This document shows, piece by piece, positions 15,934 through 24,900 of a stretch of 54,402 bases of DNA (positions are counted from its first letter, which is position 1; the number at the start of each line of letters is the position of its first letter). Origin of the DNA: Prevotellaceae bacterium UBA1716 (GTDB taxonomy: Bacteria > Bacteroidota > Bacteroidia > Bacteroidales > Bacteroidaceae); the NCBI GenBank assembly GCA_002317225.1, contig DCIW01000083.1:1-54402 (forward strand). The letters run 5' to 3'. A program made the position numbers and the translations under genes. The notes under the pieces are model-generated. The model searched no databases and was not told where the DNA came from. It worked only from the letters and a program-made list of their open reading frames with translations.

Positions 15934-18288
15934 ATGTCAGTACATTTTATATATTATAAGGACGGGGTGAAGATGATGCGCCCTGTGGTGACAAGAGATG
16001 AGTATATGCGGCTTCGCGACAGTGAGACGAACCGCCGTGCGGACAAGATGCACATGGTGCAGATGAACTACTCGTGCCTGCCTAATGAGGACGGAAGTCT
16101 GAAGGGCAGCAAGAGGATGAGTACGACGGTGGGAATGGATATCGATATAACTCCTCCCGATCTCCCCGAAGAGGAGAAGAAGGGATGGTTGCAAGACAAG
16201 CTTGAGGCGATCAAGATGGATATCCTTGAAAAGAAGGAGACACTCGGGTTGCTGATGTTCGAAGGAAGTGCAAGCAAGGGTTATCATATCGCGTTTCGTC
16301 GCCATAACGACCTCAGCCAGGAGGGCAACCTCAAGTGGGCAAGCGAGCTCATCGGGGTGGACTATGATAAGGGTGCGAAGGATATTACGAGGGTGTTCTT
16401 TACTCCGGCAGATAAGTTGATTTATTTGGATGAGGAGATTTTCCAAATAAATGAGGTAGAGGCCCCCTCGGCCCCCTCTAACTCCCCCCAAGGGGGAGGA
16501 CTTGTAGATTGTTCAAGTCAGGGAGTAGAGAACGAGTCAAAATTCGACCAACCGGAGGCCGCCCCCTTGGGGGGTCGGGGGGCTGTAGCTCAACCGGAGG
16601 CCGCCCCCTTGGGGGGTCGGGGGGCTGATCGAGGGGCTGGACGAGGTGCTCTCAAGGCTTTCGATCTCTGTGTTACCTCTGCTGGATTGAAGGAAGGGGA
16701 GATGGACATCTGGGGCGTACACAACTGGCACTCGAACCTGATGGCGGTGCTGTCGGTGGGACTGCCGAAGTTGATGTCGAAGGAGCAGCTTTTGGCAGTG
16801 GTGGCAGAGAAGTTGCCTAACTATTCGCAGACTCAGGACTGCAAATCGCTCATTGACTATTTTTATGATAAGTACACGGCTGATAAGGGATTTATGTCGG
16901 TGGCCCTGCGTGATATCAATGCCAAGGCACAGATGGACGAGCCGGTGAGCGAGGAGCAGGATGCGAAGGATGCCGAAGACCTTACGAGGGGTTGGGTATT
17001 GCCTGAATTGCCTAATAAGATTCCGCGGTTGATGGAGTTGCTGGTGAGCAATTTCGATCCACGATTCAAGCAGATGTTGCTGCTCTCATCGTTGCCAGTG
17101 CTTTCGGCTCATGCAAGCCATTTCCGTGCAACATATATCAACGGCAAGGTGATTGGTCCGCAACAGTATGTAGCCATCATCGGTGGTTCGGGACAAGGTA
17201 AGGGTAACACCACCGACCTCTACAACCAGATGGTGCGTAACACGCTCGAGGCCAACGACAAGCAGGAGTGGGACAAGGTGGCCATCAACTCCGAACTTCG
17301 CGACCAGAAGCAGAATGCCAAGGATCGCCCGCCGAAGTATCACCCTAAGTTGCGACTCTTTGAGACCACTTCGAAATCGAGTATCCTCGAGTTGCAGAAG
17401 AACCTCGGCACGAACGGAATGCTCCTGGGACAGTTTTCCGAAGTGGATGGACTCTCGAGTGCCGTAAAGTCATCGTTCTCAGATATATCGGTGTTGCTGC
17501 GTAAGGGTTGGGACATGGACATGCACCGTCAGTTCTACATGAGTGAGAACACGTGCAACACGCATGTGCAGATGTCGCTCTCGCTCCTGATGGCGGGTAC
17601 GGTGAAGGCGATGCTCGAGCGTATGTTCTCCGACAACAACTGCGAGGGCGGTCTCATGCAGCGATGCATTCCGGTGGTGGTGCCAAAGACTGAGCGCACC
17701 TTCCGTCCTCCTAAGCAGAATCTGCTTTCGGAAGATGACGTGAGAGAGCGTGACGCACTCATCATGCAGCTCTACCAGAAGGACTTGTCGCTTGGTGATG
17801 GCACGATGTTGCTCGAGACTCCTATGATGAACAAGGCCATTGGCGAATGGTTTGACGAACTGGAGGTGAGGTATAATGATGGTGAACTGACTGAGGCAGA
17901 GGCTGATTTGAGTCACCGTTGTGGCGAGTTCATGCTCCGTGCAGCCATTCCGCTCATCGCACTTGCGGGTCAGGAGACAAGGGAGATTGTGAGGTTCTGC
18001 CGTTGGGTGGGCGAGACTGCTCATTATGTGATGTGCCACATTTTCGGTCAGCGTGTGCAGAATGACTTGAAGAATGCGAATAGGTTGCTGACGAGTGGTC
18101 TCGACTCGCGTAAGACTGCCGAACCGTTGCTTTTGAAGTTGCCTGATACGTTTAGTGTTAAGGAGTTGCAGCAGGTGAGGGTTAGTGAGGGGCAGTCGGC
18201 TGATGTGCGTATGTTGCTGTCGAGATATTGCAGGACTGGGAAGTTGGAGCGTTTGGGGCGTGGTATGTATCGAAAACGTAACTTGTAA
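15934..18288 (+). CDS. DUF3987 primase-helicase with BT4734-like N-terminal domain
   Basis: A 784-residue soluble protein. Residues 1-170 match the BT4734-like/VirE N-terminal domain (MSTTVGMDIDITPPDLPEEE; LLMFEGSASKGYHIAFRRHN; KDITRVFFTPADKLIYLDEE), a primase-like fold. Residues about 175-240 are a low-complexity linker encoded by GC-rich palindromes, including two copies of a 14-residue repeat beginning QPEAAPLGGRGAVA. From about 340 a DUF3987 ATPase follows with Walker A-like YVAIIGGSGQGKGN, and the C-terminus looks like a winged helix (CRTGKLERLGRGMYRKRNL). Such proteins are thought to prime and unwind DNA for mobile elements. The last codons overlap a TGTAAC iteron also present at 1307-1475, which may mark an origin or attachment site. 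Confidence 0.85.
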   Translation: MSVHFIYYKDGVKMMRPVVTRDEYMRLRDSETNRRADKMHMVQMNYSCLPNEDGSLKGSKRMSTTVGMDIDITPPDLPEEEKKGWLQDKLEAIKMDILEKKETLGLLMFEGSASKGYHIAFRRHNDLSQEGNLKWASELIGVDYDKGAKDITRVFFTPADKLIYLDEEIFQINEVEAPSAPSNSPQGGGLVDCSSQGVENESKFDQPEAAPLGGRGAVAQPEAAPLGGRGADRGAGRGALKAFDLCVTSAGLKEGEMDIWGVHNWHSNLMAVLSVGLPKLMSKEQLLAVVAEKLPNYSQTQDCKSLIDYFYDKYTADKGFMSVALRDINAKAQMDEPVSEEQDAKDAEDLTRGWVLPELPNKIPRLMELLVSNFDPRFKQMLLLSSLPVLSAHASHFRATYINGKVIGPQQYVAIIGGSGQGKGNTTDLYNQMVRNTLEANDKQEWDKVAINSELRDQKQNAKDRPPKYHPKLRLFETTSKSSILELQKNLGTNGMLLGQFSEVDGLSSAVKSSFSDISVLLRKGWDMDMHRQFYMSENTCNTHVQMSLSLLMAGTVKAMLERMFSDNNCEGGLMQRCIPVVVPKTERTFRPPKQNLLSEDDVRERDALIMQLYQKDLSLGDGTMLLETPMMNKAIGEWFDELEVRYNDGELTEAEADLSHRCGEFMLRAAIPLIALAGQETREIVRFCRWVGETAHYVMCHIFGQRVQNDLKNANRLLTSGLDSRKTAEPLLLKLPDTFSVKELQQVRVSEGQSADVRMLLSRYCRTGKLERLGRGMYRKRNL
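16460..16626. repeat. Three GC-rich palindromes inside the DUF3987 coding sequence
   Basis: One variant at 16460-16503 (core CTCCCCCCAAGGGGGAG) and two identical 33-bp copies at 16552-16584 and 16594-16626 (core GCCCCCTTGGGGGG). The last two are 42 bp apart, an exact multiple of three, so the insertions keep frame. The same element occurs outside genes at 166-200 and 15419-15442. Confidence 0.85.
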
Positions 18289-18303
18289 CATGTAACTGTT
18301 ACA
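18278..18303 (+). repeat. TGTAAC iteron at the end of the DUF3987 gene
   Basis: GTAACTTGTAACATGTAACT then GTTACA overlaps the last two codons and stop of the gene and is followed by GGGTAAC. It matches the iterons at 1307-1332 and 1456-1475. Confidence 0.65.
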
Positions 18304-18314
18304 TAAATGGGTAA

Positions 18315-18530
18315 CTAATAGGGATGAGCTTCGTCAGGATGACGGGGCTCATTTTGTTCTTCTTCATGAAGAATAATCTTTTGCACTAAGGGTTGGAAAG
18401 GAAATAAAAATGGTAGGAATAGGTAAAAAGTAATGAGCTTGTCAATTCCAAGACGCTCAAAAACTTCCATAACGTGAAAAATTCCACCGGAAGTTGCTAT
18501 AATCTCAGATTTTATTGCTACCTTTGCCAT
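18315..18530 (-). pseudogene. N-terminal remnant of an IS1380-like transposase
   Basis: The minus strand encodes MAKVAIKSEIIATSGGIFHV then MEVFERLGIDKLI, which resembles the conserved start of IS1380-family transposases (MAKV-x-IKSE-x-x-x-x-GGIF-x-x-ME). After about residue 34 the similarity is lost, and the frame ends at 72 residues, far below the roughly 430 of an intact transposase. A promoter box (TATCTTTG, minus strand, 18569-18576) lies upstream. No terminal inverted repeats were identified. I read it as a decayed insertion-sequence fragment; a chance small gene is possible. Confidence 0.5.
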
Positions 18531-18568
18531 GCCGTTCAATGATTTGCTATTTTTTTAGTCTCGCAGCA

Positions 18569-18576
18569 CAAAGATA
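18569..18576 (-). promoter_or_regulatory. Promoter -7 box, minus strand
   Basis: TATCTTTG on the minus strand, 39 nt before the start of the transposase remnant. Confidence 0.45.
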
Positions 18577-18700
18577 GGTGAAATTATTGATATGGTAAAA
18601 CCTCGAGCAACTTATTGCTACTTAAGAATATATAAAAATGTATTAAAGAAACTGTGCAGAATTTATCTTTCCTTTGTATAAAATATAACAATACCGATTT

Positions 18701-18910
18701 ATGAAAAAGCTTTTTATTTCGATAATGATGATGGTGCCATGCTTTGCGCATGCTTATGATGTGAAGGTGGATGGCATATATTATAATCTGGACAGGACTG
18801 CAAAGACGGCTTCTGTGACTAAGGGTGATGTGGACTATGAGACGGATAAGTTGGATTCGTATGAGGGTCATGTGGTCATCAAGAGTAAGAATGGTGAATA
18901 TGTTCTGTAG
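18701..18910 (+). pseudogene. Truncated BspA-like surface protein stub (69 aa)
   Basis: A 69-residue frame with a signal peptide (MKKLFISIMMMVPCFAHA) and then YDVKVDGIYYNLDRTAKTAS ... YEGHVVIKSKNGEYVL. The phrase VDGIYYNLD followed by A-x-V-T and Y-x-G-x-VVI is the usual opening of Bacteroidales BspA-like leucine-rich-repeat proteins, which normally go on for several hundred residues. Here the frame stops with no repeats after it, and I saw no continuation in another frame before 19076. It is probably the remaining 5' end of a deleted surface gene; a short secreted protein cannot be excluded. An imperfect promoter box (TTCCTTTG) precedes it. Confidence 0.55.
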
Positions 18911-19099
18911 GGTTGAACTCTAATGATGGTTAATTATGGATTTTTGTGATGGCATTTTTAAAGGATCGTCACTATCGTCGCCTCGACATCCAAACTAAAA
19001 TATTGAGAAAAATCATAAACTAAAGCGAAACTTGAGTATTACAATTAGAAAAAATATATAAAAAAATCAAAATAAATGAACATTAACAATATGACCATT

Positions 19100-21367
19100 A
19101 TGAAAAAATCTTTACTTATCTTGCTCGCATTGTTTGCATGCATCAATATGCAGGCACAGGATGAAGAGTATGACTTTCACGAACTCACGGAAGCGGAACT
19201 GAAAGAACATCGCGATGCCCTCGTTGCCTTCTACAAAGCAACTGATGGCGACCACTGGAGAGACAACACTAACTGGCTTACCGATGCTCCTATCTGGGAA
19301 TGGTACGGAGTGAGAGGTGGCAAGACTGGCTTGTGGTCTCTCGATTTTAGTTATAACAATCTGAAAGGCTATATCCCTGAAGAAATCAAAGGACTCAAGT
19401 CGTTGAGAAATATCTCTATCAGAGAAGAAGAGGGCCTCTCGGGAACACTGCCTGTTGGCATCTCCGAACTCAAATGGCTCGAATCTCTTTTATTTTATAA
19501 TTGTAATATTACAGGAGCAGTACCTGAAGAATATAGCAAGTTGACACATCTCGACTATTTTGTGTTGGAGGGAAATCATATCAATTCCATTCCTGATAAC
19601 CTGTTCGATAAACTGAACAAAATTACTTATTTGCAATTAGCCGATAATGATCTCGAAGTGTTGCCTAAGTCTATCTCTAACCTCATGGGAAAGACACGTG
19701 GACTTACAGAATATGGGTATGTGGAAGACAACTTCATTAGTTTTGGTAATAACAAGTTGACCAAACTGCCTACCGAAATCACATCACACCCGAATTGGGA
19801 TGCTGTGTGGCGAAGCAATCTCGACCAGAAACCTGGTTATGTAATCGATTTCACTGGTGTTGATATGCCTTTGGCAAACTTCAAATACACTGACACTAAG
19901 GGAAATAAGATTCAGTACAAGGATTATTTCAAAAAGAATAAGCACACCGTGGTCATTGAGATTGCAGGTGCTCAGGCGGGCGATATGGAACTGATTGACG
20001 ACCTTCATGCTTATTACGAAAAGTATCATGCTGATGGTCTTGATGTCATCGTAGAATGTTTGGGAGGCTTTGTTCCGGATTATGCCGACTGGACAACAAT
20101 CAGGACATTTGGTGAAGAGAATGAAGACGTTCATAAAGGATACTATTTTCTTAAGACTCAGACAACTGTAGTTGATGAAAAGGGAAATGTGATCTTCACC
20201 GTGCTTGGTCCTAATAGCGATAAGGATTCGAGATTCGGTAGAGACCGCTCCGAACTCCTCGACTTCATCAAGAACATCTACGGACCTGCCGAAACTCCAG
20301 ACCGTTCTTACACATCTACTGACTACAGTGCTGACGGACAGGTTATTACACTGCAAACTGCTAAGGAGGGTGTGGGTATTGATGTGGTTATTATGGGCGA
20401 CTGCTTCGTTGACACTGAAATAGCTGACGGCACTTACGAGAAGACTATGAAGCGTGCTATGGAGGCATTCTTCATGACCGAACCGATGAAGTCGCTCCGT
20501 CCGCTCTTCAATGTATATGCTGTGACTGCTGTGTCGAAGAACGCCTTCTACATTGATGGAGCTCAGACTGCGTTAGGAGTTCAGTTTGGCGAGTCACCAT
20601 ACATTTACGGAGATAATGATGCTGTGAAGAAATATGCTCTCAAGGCTGTTTCCGAACTTCGATTCCATGAGAGTACAGTCATCGTCATTGCTAAGTCGCG
20701 AAGTTACTACGGCACTTGCTTCATGATTAAGCCAGACAAGGCAAAGACTGATTACGGTTCGGGTGAGTCATACTGCTACTTTGCAAATGCTATGGATGAT
20801 GACAACTTCAACTATACGCTTGTGCATGAATCTGTAGGTCATGGTTTTGCAAAACTCGCAGATGAATACTCTCAGTATTCGGGTCTTCCATCAGACTTGT
20901 ATATCAGCGATATCCATCCATTCGAGGTGTCGATCGGCTACTCGAAGAATATCGACGTCACTAAGGATCCTGCTAAGGTGAAGTGGGCACACTTCCTCAA
21001 CGACAAGCGTTATGAGAAGGAGGAACTCGGTGTGTACGAAGGCGCAATAGGTTTGTATAATGGTGCTTATCGTCCTTCGGTAAACAGTATCATGCGTGGT
21101 TCTGATATCCATATGGACAACCCATTCAATGCTCCATCTCGTGAGGCTATCTGGATTCGTGCTCATAAGCTTGCTTTCGGCGACACATGGAAGTATAATT
21201 ATGAGGAATTTGTGGCTCAGGACATGAATACTTCGGCTACTGATATCATCGATGTTGATGCAAAGAAGAGCAGCAGAATTGGTGCATTTGACTTGATGGG
21301 TCGCCCTGTGGGACGCGGATATAGAGGCATCATCGTTTCGGATGGTAATAAGTATTTGATGAAGTGA
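19100..21367 (+). CDS. Secreted M64 (IgA peptidase-type) metallopeptidase with LRR domain
   Basis: About 755 residues from the ATG at 19100; 19076 is an in-frame alternative. Residues 1-20 are a signal peptide. Residues 25-240 form a plant-type leucine-rich-repeat domain (WRDNTNWLTDAPIWEWYGV; LKGYIPEEIKGLKSLRNISI; LSGTLPVGISELKWLESL). A thioredoxin-fold-like region follows (about 265-410), then the M64 peptidase: VDVVIMGDCFVDTEI, MKRAMEAFFMTEPMKSLRPL, FNVYAV, and the metal motif HESVGHGFAKLADEY near residue 576. M64 enzymes are zinc endopeptidases, some cutting immunoglobulin A. The spacing HE-x-x-G-H is one residue longer than classical HExxH. The C-terminal tail is FDLMGRPVGRGYRGIIVSDG then NKYLMK. 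A hairpin terminator follows at 21394-21455. Confidence 0.85.
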   Translation: MKKSLLILLALFACINMQAQDEEYDFHELTEAELKEHRDALVAFYKATDGDHWRDNTNWLTDAPIWEWYGVRGGKTGLWSLDFSYNNLKGYIPEEIKGLKSLRNISIREEEGLSGTLPVGISELKWLESLLFYNCNITGAVPEEYSKLTHLDYFVLEGNHINSIPDNLFDKLNKITYLQLADNDLEVLPKSISNLMGKTRGLTEYGYVEDNFISFGNNKLTKLPTEITSHPNWDAVWRSNLDQKPGYVIDFTGVDMPLANFKYTDTKGNKIQYKDYFKKNKHTVVIEIAGAQAGDMELIDDLHAYYEKYHADGLDVIVECLGGFVPDYADWTTIRTFGEENEDVHKGYYFLKTQTTVVDEKGNVIFTVLGPNSDKDSRFGRDRSELLDFIKNIYGPAETPDRSYTSTDYSADGQVITLQTAKEGVGIDVVIMGDCFVDTEIADGTYEKTMKRAMEAFFMTEPMKSLRPLFNVYAVTAVSKNAFYIDGAQTALGVQFGESPYIYGDNDAVKKYALKAVSELRFHESTVIVIAKSRSYYGTCFMIKPDKAKTDYGSGESYCYFANAMDDDNFNYTLVHESVGHGFAKLADEYSQYSGLPSDLYISDIHPFEVSIGYSKNIDVTKDPAKVKWAHFLNDKRYEKEELGVYEGAIGLYNGAYRPSVNSIMRGSDIHMDNPFNAPSREAIWIRAHKLAFGDTWKYNYEEFVAQDMNTSATDIIDVDAKKSSRIGAFDLMGRPVGRGYRGIIVSDGNKYLMK

Positions 21368-21393
21368 TGTAGGCTTTTTTGAATGATTAGGAG

Positions 21394-21455
21394 GCGTCGC
21401 CATACTTTTTATTCCAAGTAAAACTTGAATGGAAAGTATGGTGATGCTTTTTTTT
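21394..21455 (+). terminator. Intrinsic terminator after the M64 gene
   Basis: GCGTCGCCATACTTT pairs with AAAGTATGGTGATGC (two G-T pairs), with a smaller inner stem, followed by eight T. Confidence 0.8.
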
Positions 21456-21536
21456 GTGTGGGTAATACATGTTGAAATTTTTAATTGACTATATTTGAGA
21501 ATTATATTGTAGGGTAAGCCCTATTGTGTTTTTGTG

Positions 21537-21748
21537 TCACGCAGAGCCGCAGAGTTCGCAGAGGTTGCACATAGTTTTTCTTTCCGCAGAGAAGGCGGAG
21601 GTGCCTACTGCACTTTACGCAGAGGCTTGCGTATAGATATCTCCCCCGGAGGCTCTCTGCGAACTCTGCCGCGAAGCTCGAAGAGCCAAGCCTGCGTCCT
21701 CTCGCTAATCAGACTTGTAATCTCTGCGTACTCTGCGGCTCTGCGTGA
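21537..21748. repeat. CAGAG-type inverted-repeat element, copy 3
   Basis: It starts TCACGCAGAGCCGCAGAGTT and ends TACTCTGCGGCTCTGCGTGA, near-perfect inverse complements of about 25 bp. The 99-residue frame crossing it is incidental. Confidence 0.85.
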
Positions 21749-21937
21749 AATAATATTCTTCGAAACTAATAATTTTGAAAATTTTGTAAAATTGGGGTAT
21801 TGGACTTGTCGGTGTTCTTGTATGTGTAAATGAAAGGGTGGAAGTTTGCGATGGCACTCTGTGGATAAAGAGGCTTGGGGCATACCACTTTTTGAAAATA
21901 AATGTACGAATATGTGCAGATTTTCATTTATTATTAT

Positions 21938-21945
21938 TATCTTTG
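21938..21945 (+). promoter_or_regulatory. Promoter -7 box for the CotH-type gene
   Basis: TATCTTTG lies 20 nt before the ATG at 21966. This rules out upstream in-frame starts, which would precede the transcript. Confidence 0.7.
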
Positions 21946-21965
21946 CGACAAATTTATACTACAAT

Positions 21966-24900
21966 ATGAAAAGACTGTTTTTTACTCTTGCTGCACTCAT
22001 CGTGATGGGAGCCACTTCGTATGCCCAAACAGACCAGACATCGCTTGATGTGAGGATGGCAGACGGCAGTGTGCGTCCGTTCCAATTGACTTCGGCACCA
22101 AGAGCCACCTTTACTAATGGAGAGATGAAGATTGCTGCAGGTGATGATGTTACTTCTCTGCCTCTCAACGATATAGACTCAATCAGCTATTCAAACTTCG
22201 GTTCCAATGTATGCCTCCTGAAGGATGAATACAACAACGTAAATGTCCACTTCGACAAGATATACTTCAACAAGACCACTTTCAGTGGCAAACCAGCCTT
22301 CCTTATCGAAGCAGAAGACCTCGACATGATGACCGAGTCGAAGAGTGCGGATTTGGAAGTGGTGGATGTCTTGCCTGATTATGCCGACAGAGTTTCGGGC
22401 AAGTTGCTCCATATCACAAGCATTTCGAAAAGTGTCAACCCTTCAATTACATTCGGCAATTATCATTTGACAGGCAAGTACAACATCTATCTCGTGACTG
22501 TGCCGGGCACCTATGTCAATCCCGAAGACTCGATTGTGAGAACACAAAAAATACGATTCGCATGTACACATTATATTTATAATGGCTCGTCCTATTACAA
22601 CAAGACCGTTTCATTTGCCAATAATCCAGACGTAAGCGGAGAGAAGTTGATGATCGATTATTCGGACATCGACACACTCTTGGTTGGTCGCTCGTATGAG
22701 AGTCCAAACATCGCCGGCATTGATGCCACACATACGGGTACGATGAAGTTCCAATCGCAGAAACTGAGTTCGGACCAAACCGTCAACGACTTCTACCTCG
22801 ACTGCATCGTCCTCGTACCTGTGGATGATGAGGGCAACGAACTCACTGCTTGCGACATGTTGGTGATGGAGCAGAGTGGGGTGACTGCTTATGTGCCTAC
22901 TGCCAAACTCGACTATGTGGAGTGGCAGAAAGAGAGATTTGCAGTTGAAGAGGAGATTGATATCCCTTATCAAAAGACTGCCAAACTCGAATACTCACTC
23001 GTTCCCGACTATGTGAATTATGCCCAAGTGATAGTGGAAAGCGAAAACCCTAATATCATTTCAATCGACAAGAAAGGCATGATGACTGCTGAGACTCCTG
23101 GAAGCACCTATGTCACGCTGACTGATGCTGTGGGCGGTGCTTCGGCACGTGTCAAGGTGAATGTGACGGGTACAACGGCAGGTGCTGACGACCTATTGGT
23201 CAATGAAGTGATGTCGGGCAATATTGATGAGTTTGTCGATCCATCGTTCAATTACGGCGGATGGATTGAATTGTACAATAAGACCGATGAAGACCTTATC
23301 ATAGCCGGCTGCTATGTGAGCGACGATGCCAATGACCTGAAGAAGTTCCACCTCTCGGGCAAGGCAGGTATCGTGCCTGCTAAGGGATTCCGCAACTTGT
23401 GGTTTGACCATTCGGACTACACTCCTGATATGATTCCGTTTAAGTTGGACTACGACGGTGGCACCATCTATATCAGCGACATCGATGGCAACCTCATCAC
23501 GAGTCAGGACTATCCTGCTTCGGTGGCTCGCTGTTCGTATGCCCGCAAAACCGATTGTGGCGACGAATGGGGATGGACCGGCTATCCAACTCCTGAGGCA
23601 AGCAATGCGGAGAGTGTGTTTGCTTCGGAACAACTCGATGACCCTGAGGTGAGCATGCAGTCGTGCATCTACAACGGAAATGTGGAATTCCAAGTGATTG
23701 TTCCTGATGGTGCAAAACTCTACTACACCACCAACGGCAGCGTGCCTTACGAAAGTACGGGTAAATTGTCGGAAGACGGTAGCTTCTCTTTCACGAGCAA
23801 TGTGGCAATCCGTTTCCGTGCCTACAAGGATGGTTATCTGCCAAGTAATGTGGTTACACGCACCTTTATCAATGCCGACACCTACGACAATATGGGTGTT
23901 GACATACGCGATATTCCTATCATCTCTATTGTGACTGCCAATGCCAACCTCAACAGCAACGAACTGGGTATCTTTGTTCAGGGCACTAATGGCCGTCCGG
24001 GCAATGGACACTCGACAAAGTACAACCAGAATATGGATTGGGACCGACCTGTTGATTTCCAATATCTGAAGAATGGCGAATACGTATTCTCACAGGAGGT
24101 GGATATTGCCACTTGTGGTGGATGGAGCCGTACGTTCGGAACCCACTCATCGTTTAAGATAAAGGCAGACAAGAAGTATTACGGACTCAAGACCCTTGAC
24201 TATCCTTTCTTCGACAACAAGCCTTACCTCAAGAACAAGACTCTGCAGATAAGAAATGGTGGTAATGACTATAGCTGCCGTTTCAAGGATGCCGCATTGC
24301 AGTCGCTCATCAGCAGTACAGATTTCAATTTGGACTGCCAATCGTATCAGCCTACGCTCCATTTTATCAACGGAAAGAGTTATGGCGTCATCAATATGCG
24401 TGAGCCAAACAACAAGCATTTTGTGTATTCGAACTACGGTTGGGACAGCGATGAAATCGACTTGTTTGAGATGAGTCCTGACTCGGCATACGTGCAGAAG
24501 TGTGGTGATCGGGAAGCATGGCTGGAGTGGTACGAACTCTCGAAGATGGCTGCCGATCCAGTCACTTACAACGAGATTTGCAAACGTGTGGATATCGATG
24601 AGTATATCAATTATCTTGCGGTCCAACTCTATCTCACCAATACTGACTGGCCACAGAACAACCTGAAGGCTTATCGCCATCGCGATGGAGGCAAGTTCCG
24701 CTTTGTGGTGTTCGACCTCGATTACACACTCCAAAGTTCTTCTCCATTCAATAGTATTTTCTCAAAGAAGACTCACAGGTTTGACACTATTTATCCAGAA
24801 AACACTCGTATGACTGCTGAGATAGAGTTTGTTACTATCTTCGACAATATGATTAAGAATGATGAGTTCAGGAAGAAGTTTATCGACACTTACTGCATGA

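Noticed and set aside
13627..18288. Complete prophage
   Set aside because: No integrase, terminase, capsid, tail or lysis gene is present; only regulatory and replication-type genes.
21534..21883. Frames of 92-99 codons on both strands
   Set aside because: They follow the repeated CAGAG ends, and both strands are open only because of the repeat composition.
21846..21965. 40-residue N-terminal extension of the CotH-type protein
   Set aside because: It lies upstream of and across the promoter at 21938 and would block the signal peptide.
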